DNA of 5,758 bases from Candidatus Gastranaerophilales bacterium HUM_9 (GTDB lineage Bacteria > Cyanobacteriota > Vampirovibrionia > Gastranaerophilales > Gastranaerophilaceae). Made by a program: the position numbers and the translations under genes. The stretch spans positions 1 through 5,758 of the forward strand of contig DABG01000007.1 of the NCBI GenBank assembly GCA_002103075.1, given 5' to 3'. The notes under the pieces are model-generated. The model ran no database searches. It worked only from the letters and a program-made list of their open reading frames with translations, and was not told the origin of the DNA. Positions 1 to 5,758 of the stretch are shown piece by piece (within the stretch, counting starts at the first letter, position 1; every line of letters begins with the position of its first letter).

Positions 1-3000
1 CGTAGCCTTCGTTGTAGCACTGCCAACTACGTAGTTGTTCGTGAAATCTGTGTTGATGATTTTAAGGCTAGCGTTTTGGGTATCACTGTAGATAGCACCA
101 CCGGCAGCTATGTTTTGAGATATTCCGATATTTGAATCAAACCTAGATTTTGCAGATCCAGAATTGTCACCTGTGATAGTTAGACCGCTTCCACTACTAT
201 ACATTGCTCCACCATAAGAAGAACTTCCCATACTAGCAACAAGGTTACCTGTGAAAACAGAATTCTTTGCTGTCATTGTGGCACTGTTCCTTATTGCCCC
301 TGACCAAGAACCATTGTATCTGCCATATACTGCGTTAGAATCAAAAGTTACATTATCAAGGTTGAGTGTTCCACCCATGTTTGCAATAGCTCCGCCCTCA
401 GTCCAATCACCAGTATCAGCGATTTTTACTAAAACAGGAATGGCGGTATTGATATCCGCAATCTTTCCAGATTTAAGAATGTTTTTTACTGCAATATTGC
501 TTATCTGATAGGTTGTATATGTGATAGTATTACCTAATACAGTTTCTGATTTTGTAGAAGAAGTTACAGTCTTTGAAACACCATAAACAGAAGATATATC
601 AGTTGCAGATGATGCCCCATAGTTACCAACAAAAGAAGTGTTTGAAATATTCAATGTTCCAGTGTTTTTGTATATTGCACCACCACGAGAAGACCCACCG
701 TTGCCTGCAAAGATGTAGTTGCCAACAAATAATGAATTGTTGATAGATGATGTAACGTTGCCCGCTAGGAATATGGCACCACCTATTGGTGCTGTTTTAT
801 CAACAAGAGTAGTGTTTCTGCTTACATAGTTACCTAAGAAGAATGTGTTAGCAATATTTAATACATTTTCCGTGTATATGGCACCACCATAAGATTGTCC
901 ACTTGAAGCCATAGTGTAGTTATTGATGAACGTTGTATATTTGTTTGTATCTGATGTTATGCCATCATGTTTTCCAGAGATAGTTATTGTGTCAGTAATC
1001 TTAGGTGTGCTAGTTCCAGATGTTGCTAACGCCTTGTTAGTCCAGATAGCACCCCCAAAAGCACTTCCCTCAATTGAGTTTAGGTAGTTGTTATAGAAGT
1101 GTGTGTTAGATATGGTTGGCAATGTCCCTATATTGTAGATGGCTCCGCCCTCAATATTCAAATTAGAATTTTCATAAGTAGTCTTTAATGATTGTATGTA
1201 ATTGCCTATAAAATTAGAGTTTGTAATACCATAAGTAATGGTTCCTGTGTTATAAATTGCCATACCTCTTGCAAAATAATCAGGACGAGGACTATAAGTT
1301 GAATAGTTGCCTGCAAAAGTATTTTTATCTATAGAAAGATTGTTATAGCCAGCATAACCAATATTTCTTGAATTATAAATAGCTAAACCGTAAGGTCCTA
1401 AGTTATTTAAAGCATAAGTATTTATAAAATCAACATTTCTTATACCTAGATAAAATGTTCCATCATTATATATAGAAATACCAAATATGTGTTCTGTAGA
1501 ATCTGCATAATTTGAATAAAATAATAGATTTTTTACATTATAAGCAGCACTACTATTTCTAAAGTTAGATGCTTGTGCAGCAACAGTTGGGTTTTTTCTA
1601 TTAAATGTAAATTTCGTATCACTTATATTATAAAGTTGGCTTCCATTAAAAATACCGCCAAAACCATAACAATATTGTATACGGTTCAAAATTGTATCAT
1701 GTATACCACCTAAATATCTATTTTCATCACCAGCTGATTTAGTTGTATCTTGATATCCTATTGTTGCATAATTTTGAATAGTATAATGTTTATATCCAGT
1801 GTTATTAACACCATTAGCTGTTAACATTAAATCTTTTACAATTGAACCGCCGGTCATATATAAAAATCCATCACCACCAGGCTCTCTTTCAACTATTGCT
1901 GATATCTTATCAACAACAGCACCATTGGTTAACCAAAGGAAGTGTTGAACTCTATTAACAAAAATATTTTCAAAGGTTGCTGTACCACCGTGTATATTAA
2001 AAGGGTGTGTATTTGATGTATAACCGTTTCCATTTACATAATCAAATTTTACATTACTTACTTTTAAATCAGAGCCTTTTTGAATACTTATATTAAAGAT
2101 TTTGTAGCCATTAATAGTTGAGTATTTATTAGTAGTTGCATCATAAACACCTTTTATAACAATGTTTCCTTTTTGATAATCATATTTTACAGATGAAGCA
2201 TAATCATCTAACATTGTATAAACATCATCTGCACTATTGAAAGTAAAGGTTTTTGTCTTTGTTGTGTCATAAGCAAGCATATCACCTAAAACATCTTGCC
2301 TTGTGAAAACATCAGTAGTCCATTTTGTACCAGTGATAGACAATTTCAAACTATCGTTTGTACTTTGTGTTGACGCTAGTGATAATGTCGCATTACCTGT
2401 ACCGTTTTTTACTCTGATACCGTATCTGGCAGCGTTATTAAAATTAACATTTACATTCCCGTTAGAATCAAGTAAAGAAAAAGTTGATCCATCATCTTTG
2501 TATGCTTTTGTAATAGTATCTTCTGTTCTAATAGCGATAGGGAGAGCTGTTTTTGCTTTGTCAATAACTGATTGAGGAAGAATCAATTGAGCGTTTGAAC
2601 CACCTTTTAAAATTTGAAACACAATCCCTGATAATAAATCTGATGTATTTGTTAGTTTTAAATTCAAATCTGAAATTGTAATTCTAGCATCAGAAGTTTT
2701 ATCTGATATTGTTATGGTATCAGATAAGCCTGCACTGCCGTCCAAATCAATTGTAAAATTACCTGTACCTGTAATTTTACCAACATTAAAATTTGTTAAA
2801 AGTAAATCTGCATGTGGTATTGTTCCATTATTTAAGTTTAATGTTCCCTCAATGGTTGAGTTATTATCAAAAGTTAAAGTTTTATTAATGTAAGTTGTAC
2901 CTTTTCCTTTTATAACAGCATCTCTATATAATTCTGCTTTTAAAGTTCCACTAGCATATAATTTACCCTCATTAACAATTTTTCTCATCAAAGTTGAGAT

Positions 3001-5758
3001 GTTTACAGTATATGAACCAACCTTTTTAGTGTAATATTTTCCATCAGAACCTTTATATATATAATCAGCTAAACTATCAGGAACATAATCCCAACCAACA
3101 AAGTTGATTTCCATATCTTTATTATAAATTGTGACAGGTACATAGTTTGTTTGATTATTTGTTTGTACAACATCACCAATCATACCAACTAATGCTGAAT
3201 CACTAGACCACGAACCAGAACCACCTATAGAACTCCTTACAGTTCCCCCTGTAAGATAAATCAAACCGTGAAACCAAGGCATTGATGCAACTTGACTTGC
3301 ATTACCAAATGATGAAACTCTTGTTGTATCTGTATTCCATCTATTATATAATTGAATTTTAGGATCAAGAACTAATGAACGCACCAAACTATTTGCATTC
3401 AAATATCCAGTAACATTCTGGTCTAAATATCCACCTTGTGTATATAAAACCCCATTTACTTGTGATTTTATACTTGAAGAATCAACAACATGTAGGTAAC
3501 CTTTTTGTGAATCATCAGTAGTTGTATAAATTGAACCCTCTATAACAACACCTTTTGCAATATATACGTCAGAAACGCATTGTCTAGCATCAAAAATACC
3601 ATTGCCTTTTATATCATAATTAAGAGTTCCACCCAATGTTAAAACGGTACCATTATTTGTTATTGTGTTTTTTATATTATTGAAATTAGTATTAAGTATA
3701 CTATTTGCATTAACGTTGATTATATTTGATACTATTGCGTTTAAATAAACGGTTCCTGATATATTAGTCTTTCCACTTCCACTAACAGAACCATTCATAG
3801 TACCTGTTGTCAAATTCAATGTACCTTGGTTAGTAATAGCAGACTTAAAGTTGTTAGCAGAAGATGTCAAAGTAGCATTTTGTTGAATATTAAGAGTGTT
3901 TTCAAACTGGTTTACGAAATCAGCAAACGTAATATATGAGCCTGACAAGATATTTGTTGTACCTGTTTGTCTTATAGGCAGATTCAAAATAGACGGATTG
4001 CTAGATGTACCACCTTTTAAATTGATAGTACCCCAGTTGCTGTGATAATACGAATTGTTAGCAAAAGTAATCTTGTTTGGGTCAGTAGTGAACGTTGCTG
4101 AAGTATCTCTTATCCATAATCTACCAGCTATTATAGCGTTATTCGTCAAATTTATATTCGGAGTATTCTCTAAACAAAAATACCCAGTACCCGATATATC
4201 AGCATCAATTGTTTTTAATGTAGAACCAACAATGTATAAATCAGAATCAAGATTTTCTAAATAAACATTTGCTGTATAACTCGTGCTGTCTGATGATAAA
4301 TATAAGTCAGAACCATTTGTAACGATTACTCTTGTCGCAGTCTTAGTCACAGGATCTTTTAAGTATTCTTGTTTTGTATGAAGTTTTGAATAAATCCCGT
4401 TAGTTGAATCAACATATAGTCGGATTTGGTTCTGTGCAACCGTATTGTTAAATGTTACATCACCATATACTGTTAAATTACCAGACCCACTGATTGGTGC
4501 AGATAGAGCGTTGTTCCATAATGTTAGGCTACCATCATTTGTTATTGCTTGTTTAAAAGTGTTTGTTTCTGCACTTACACCAGCTCCGCTATGAATATAT
4601 ACTGGTGAATCAATTGTAACCGTGTTGTTTGATGTATTCATATCCCCATAAATATCTAACAAACTTTGTTTAAAAGTAGTATAAGGACGTAACGAAAGTA
4701 ATGCACCCTTTTCAACCGTAACTTTACCTGTCCCAATCAAACTTTGGTTCAAGGTCACCGTATTCACAGCACTGTTTGAGTTAACCCCGATAGTGAAGTT
4801 ATCAGAGTTGTTTATTATCGCAGCCTTAGCACCAGCCGCAGACTGTTTGTCACCAACGGTTGTGTTAATCAAGGTCACCCCACCACCGTTATTAGTGATA
4901 AAAGCACCGTCCTCATTCTTTATACCTGTTATCCTAACATTCTCTATATTCAACCTTGATGCAGCATCAAGTGTGAACATCTTGTGACTATTAGCGTTGA
5001 TAGTTGAAGTTATCTCATTCGCACCAGAAAGTTCACCTGTCACGTACAAAACACCTTTTACAATCTCTGCAACCCCATTGTCAATGAAGTCTTCTGTAAC
5101 GTTATACACGCTATCAGAACCCGTAGAGATAAAGTGTTTTACCGGCAAATCATCGTTATACTTCGCATAAAGCCTTAATGCATCAACAAGAGTAGTCTTT
5201 TCGCTCAAGATGTTTTCATTATACGTATAAGTCAAGCTGTCATAAGTTGAACCGGTCTTTGATAAAGCCAAAGAGCTAGAGTAGTTGTATGTAACAACAC
5301 GAGTACCCAATGCTTGTGACCAATAGATAGTATCACCGATAGCTGTTGTATACTCTGTTCTTGTTTGGTTAGAACCGCTAGTAGAATACTGTTTCAAGAT
5401 ATTAGGGTCAATATCAATCCTCATACCGTTTGATGCAGCAGCTGCACCTGCCTGCAAAATCTGCAAGGTTACAGACATATTAGGTAAGTCATTCAACAAG
5501 TTCAATCCGGCAATATATATTGTTCCGCTACCATTTTGTACAATAAACTGGTCAAAGTTCTTTGTCTTGAAATCAACATCAAGATAGTATTTAGTGCTAT
5601 TTTGAGAGTTCATCTGAGCAAACTTATATGTGTTTCCAACACCGTTAGCAAAATCAAGTGTAAGGTTAGAACCCTCAGCTACAGAAAACTCGCCTGCGTT
5701 AGTGATATCGTTCCAGATAGCGATAGTAGAGTTGCCATCAACAGTGATATGGTAACCA
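1..5758 (-). CDS. Giant beta-helix adhesin-like surface protein, internal fragment (both ends missing)
   Basis: One minus-strand frame is open across all 1,919 codons, with no TAA, TAG or TGA; such a run in low-GC DNA is not expected by chance. The translation is rich in Asn, Thr, Ser, Gly and Ile and has three Cys (residues 528, 727, 1363). It consists of beta-strand repeats: GxG-turn repeats in the N-terminal two thirds and a GGAIY array in the last third. These features are typical of right-handed parallel beta-helix proteins such as chlamydial Pmp passengers and adhesin-like proteins, which are exported and displayed on the cell surface. Adhesion is inferred from fold class; no ligand-binding or catalytic motif was recognised. 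The gene enters from beyond the right edge and leaves through the left edge, so start codon, ribosome site, signal peptide, and C-terminal barrel or anchor are not visible. Trp is encoded by TGG and no in-frame TGA occurs, so the standard code fits. Confidence 0.93.
402..600 (-). other. Insertion inside the GGAIY array (loop-out of about 66 residues)
   Basis: Between the GGAIY at 670-684 and the GGAIAN at 379-396 the distance is 96 residues rather than the usual 30 to 41. The extra segment begins after FVGNYGASSAT and is Ser/Thr-rich at first (SKTVTSSTKSET), then carries NTITYTTYQISNIAVKN and a more hydrophobic end (INTAIPVLVKIADT). It lacks the repeat motif. The likely reading is a loop or small subdomain projecting from the helix, or an extended and degenerate pair of coils. 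Confidence 0.6.
889..1041 (-). other. Second insertion in the GGAIY array
   Basis: From GGAIW (1042-1056) to the next GGAIY (874-888) is 56 residues, about 20 more than a normal coil. The extra sequence is Ser/Thr/Lys-rich with two short strand-like stretches (ITDTITISGKHDG and TNKYTTFINNY) and no GGAIY. The FINNY at its end is a normal unit terminator, so the coil is lengthened rather than lost. Confidence 0.5.
1828..1941 (-). repeat. G-F-L-[WY]-[LM]-T-G-G coil repeat, two units
   Basis: Two adjacent units read FLWLTNGAVVDKI (1903-1941) and FLYMTGGSIVKDL (1828-1866), 25 residues apart. They agree at F, L, T, G and several hydrophobic positions. They lie between the entry cap of the second composite module and the GGAIY array, so they probably form the first coils of the same beta-helix. 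The pattern is different from GGAIY and recurs upstream at 3226-3600. Confidence 0.6.
1957..2757 (-). repeat. Composite module, copy 2: autochaperone-like segment plus beta-helix entry cap
   Basis: Residues about 1001-1267. In order it shows FTIDLD, then a strand repeat ending ITISDLNLKL, then GIVFQILKGG, an RYGIRVKNGTGNATLSL stretch followed by DSLKLSITG, and finally the cap KGNIVIKG, YSTINGYKIFNISI and SDLKVSNVKF (cap at 2041-2172). The same motif order occurs in copy 1 at 4855-5589. The pattern 'LDVD...D-x-hydrophobic...QIL-x-x-G...R...L-x-L...DSL' resembles the segment that precedes the barrel in classical autotransporter passengers. The cap pattern 'xIxIxG...STINxxxxF-x-I...L-x-I-x-N-V' is common just before GGAIY arrays. 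Family likeness is my recollection; the copy 1 to copy 2 match is seen directly. Confidence 0.6.
2956..3120 (-). other. Charged and aromatic non-repetitive island
   Basis: Residues about 880-934 break the repeat pattern. The segment holds KDMEINFVGWDYVPD, then ADYIYKGSDGKYYTKKVGSY, then LMRKIVNEGKLY, with far more Lys, Asp, Tyr and Trp than the surrounding Asn/Thr/Gly-rich strands. After it the chain returns to strand repeats (GKLYASGTL, ending STIEGTLNLNNGT). It may be a small inserted domain or a linker between helix segments. I do not recognise a family. Confidence 0.45.
3226..3600 (-). repeat. G-[YFL]-[LI]-Y-x-x-G-G coil repeat, main block
   Basis: Residues about 720-844 contain a run of short coils: GIFDARQCVSDVYI (3559-3600), YLHVVDSSSIKSQ (3460-3498), VLYTQGGYLDQNV (3412-3450), GYLNANSLVRSLV (3370-3408) and, after a longer gap with an aromatic stretch (LYNRWNTD and MPWFHG), LIYLTGGTVRSSI (3226-3264). 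The shared pattern is a Gly, two hydrophobic or aromatic residues, a GG or S-S/N turn four to six residues later, and an alternating hydrophobic strand with Lys, Arg or Asp before its end. It fits coils of a beta-helix with a repeat family distinct from GGAIY. The same pattern recurs at 1828-1941. Confidence 0.55.
3586..3687 (-). repeat. FKxAITN repeat, third and most diverged copy
   Basis: The translation NFNNIKNTITNNGTVLTLGG followed by TLNYDIKGNGIF keeps the ITN-x-G-T, L-x-L and terminal GxG features of the two better copies at 3736-3852 and 4444-4560, with about three extra residues at its start. It directly follows copy 2 after about 16 residues. Confidence 0.5.
3736..3852 (-). repeat. 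FKxAITN repeat, copy 2 (39 residues)
   Basis: Residues 636-674 begin NFKSAITNQGTLNL and continue to SVSGSGKTNISGTVYLNA. They align without gaps to residues 400-438 with 16 of 39 identities by my count: FK, AITN, G, L, L, SGSG, G, V and N. The unit is a pair of strands, a GSG turn, and another strand. Confidence 0.7.
4270..4440 (-). other. Lys-rich spacer between solenoid segments
   Basis: Residues about 440-496 read through NQIRLYVDSTNGIYSKL, then HTKQEYLKDPVTKTATRVIV, then NGSDLYLSSDSTSYTANVY. The block is more charged (Lys, Asp, Glu, Arg) than its surroundings and contains one of the few prolines in this stretch. It separates the first FKxAITN unit from the next strand block and may be an inserted loop. 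No family was recognised. Confidence 0.35.
4444..4560 (-). repeat. FKxAITN repeat, copy 1 (39 residues)
   Basis: Residues 400-438 begin TFKQAITNDGSLTLWNN and continue through PISGSGNLTVYGDVTFNN. They match the unit at 3736-3852 without gaps. A partial echo (TTFKQSLLDIYGDM) lies just upstream near 4640-4680. Confidence 0.7.
4855..5589 (-). repeat. Composite module, copy 1: autochaperone-like segment plus beta-helix entry cap
   Basis: Residues about 57-301. Motifs in order: YYLDVDFKTKNFDQFIV, NGSGTIYIAGLNLL, SVTLQILQAG, GTRVVTYNYSSSLALSK, YDSLTYTYN, TTLVDALRLYAKYNDDL, then the cap KGVLYVTGEL, ITSTINANSHKMFTL and SRLNIENVRITGI (cap at 4921-5058), then one degenerate GGAIY-like coil, DGAFITNNGGGVTLINTTV. 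Copy 2 at 1957-2757 has the same order and similar length (245 against 267 residues). Unlike copy 2, copy 1 is not followed by a GGAIY array: after the single coil the chain returns to GxG strand repeats. The resemblance to pre-barrel autotransporter segments is inferred from the motif pattern. Confidence 0.6.
5590..5757 (-). other. N-terminal-side strand repeats entering from the right edge
   Basis: Residues 1-56 are ordinary solenoid sequence: ITVDGNSTIAIWNDITNAG, then EFSVAEGSNLTLDFANG, then NTYKFAQMNSQNSTK. The pattern 'ITNxG...L-x-L' recalls the FKxAITN repeat downstream. There is no signal peptide, start codon context or ribosome site, so the true N-terminus lies further right. Confidence 0.5.

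Larger units (their letters stand above)
88..1659 (-). repeat. GGAIY beta-helix repeat array (13 units, Pmp-like)
   Basis: Residues about 1367-1890 carry thirteen units of the form GGAIYxxGxLxIxNxxFxGNY. The GGAI-type motif lies at 1648-1659 (GGIF), 1465-1482 (GISIYN), 1372-1389 (GLAIYN), 1249-1266 (GMAIYN), 1132-1149 (GGAIYN), 1042-1056 (GGAIW), 874-888 (GGAIY), 769-783 (GGAIF), 670-684 (GGAIY), 379-396 (GGAIAN), 286-303 (SGAIRN), 199-213 (GGAMY) and 88-102 (GGAIY). Normal spacing is about 30 to 41 residues; two larger gaps hold insertions, and the gap before the first unit is also long (59 residues). A second signature, F-x-G-N-Y or F-x-N-N-Y, follows most units (for example FVGNY, FLGNY, FIGNY). 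The array matches the polymorphic membrane protein repeat (GGAI plus FxxN) and should form successive coils of a right-handed beta-helix. It still continues at the left edge, so the true count is probably higher. Confidence 0.9.
2395..5532 (-). repeat. Dispersed GxG-turn strand repeats
   Basis: Eight GxG turns, mostly followed by alternating hydrophobic strands, are scattered through this part: GSGT (5521-5532), GTGK (4723-4734), GSG (4480-4488), GTG (4183-4191), GSG (3772-3780), GNG (3598-3606), GTG (2761-2769) and GTG (2395-2403). Examples of the following strands are NLTVYGDVTF, KTNISGTVYL and NFTIDLDG. Such turns are common in autotransporter passenger repeats, where each marks a tight bend between solenoid strands. 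Spacing is irregular, so this is a pattern and not a strict tandem array. Confidence 0.55.

Noticed and set aside
251..508. Plus-strand ORF of 85 codons with a hydrophobic translation
   Set aside because: It starts at GTG with no clear ribosome site and lies wholly opposite the GGAIY array, which has strong family motifs. Antisense of Asn, Thr and Ile codons naturally yields a Val/Leu/Ile-rich peptide.
88..888. Recurring short plus-strand string such as 'tatggcaccacc', considered as a DNA repeat or CRISPR-like element
   Set aside because: The copies are short, inexact and all in one frame; they are simply the antisense of GGAIY codons.
2303..2575. Plus-strand ORF of 90 codons
   Set aside because: GTG start, no ribosome site, and antisense to the second composite module. 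Its hydrophobic look comes from reading beta-strand codons backwards.
4055..4264. Plus-strand ORF of 69 codons
   Set aside because: TTG start, no supporting context, no recognisable motif, and wholly inside the giant gene.
4793..4987. Plus-strand ORF of 64 codons
   Set aside because: GTG start, antisense to the beta-helix entry cap of copy 1, no recognisable motif.
1..5758. Alternative genetic code with TGA recoded
   Set aside because: No in-frame TGA occurs and Trp is written TGG, so nothing calls for recoding.
1..5758. Promoters, terminators, tRNA or other RNA genes
   Set aside because: The entire window is coding in one frame; AT-rich stretches that resemble -10 boxes occur only as part of repeat codons, and no cloverleaf or stable hairpin with a T-run was seen.

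Overview
The whole 5,758-base window is the interior of one very large protein-coding gene on the minus strand. Reading the minus strand in the frame whose codons fall on plus triplets 1-3, 4-6 and so on to 5755-5757, I found no stop in 1,919 consecutive codons. The gene has neither its start nor its stop here. No second gene, RNA gene, CRISPR array, mobile element, promoter or terminator could be supported. Residue numbers below count from the right edge: residue 1 is at 5755-5757 and residue 1919 at 1-3.

The protein is rich in Asn, Thr, Ser, Gly and Ile, has only three cysteines, and is built almost entirely of short beta-strand repeats. It looks like the extracellular part of a giant surface adhesin-like protein, a right-handed parallel beta-helix. 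From N- to C-terminal side (right to left in the window) the layout is as follows. (1) 5590-5757: generic strand repeats. (2) 4855-5589: a composite module made of an autochaperone-like segment followed by a beta-helix entry cap. (3) About 3590-4850: strand repeats with GxG turns and an 'FKxAITNxG' repeat. (4) 3226-3600: a 'G-[YFL]-L-Y-x-x-G-G' coil repeat. (5) 2956-3120: a charged, aromatic non-repetitive island. (6) 1957-2757: a second, diverged copy of the composite module. (7) 1828-1941: the coil repeat again. (8) 88-1659: a 13-unit GGAIY array like that of chlamydial polymorphic membrane proteins (Pmp), running to the left edge.

The organism cannot be named safely. Low overall GC, AGA/AGG-dominated arginine codons and standard stop usage suit a low-GC, probably host-associated microbe. 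Giant GGAIY beta-helix proteins are known in Chlamydiae, in gut-associated Alphaproteobacteria and Elusimicrobiota, and in adhesin-like proteins of Methanobrevibacter. The GxG turns and the autochaperone-like segments favour a Gram-negative type V (autotransporter-like) protein. The deciding domains, a signal peptide and a C-terminal barrel or anchor, lie outside the window.

The most notable points are the internal duplication of a composite module that normally marks the end of an autotransporter passenger, the mixture of several beta-helix repeat families in one chain, and a clear base-composition mosaic along a single reading frame.
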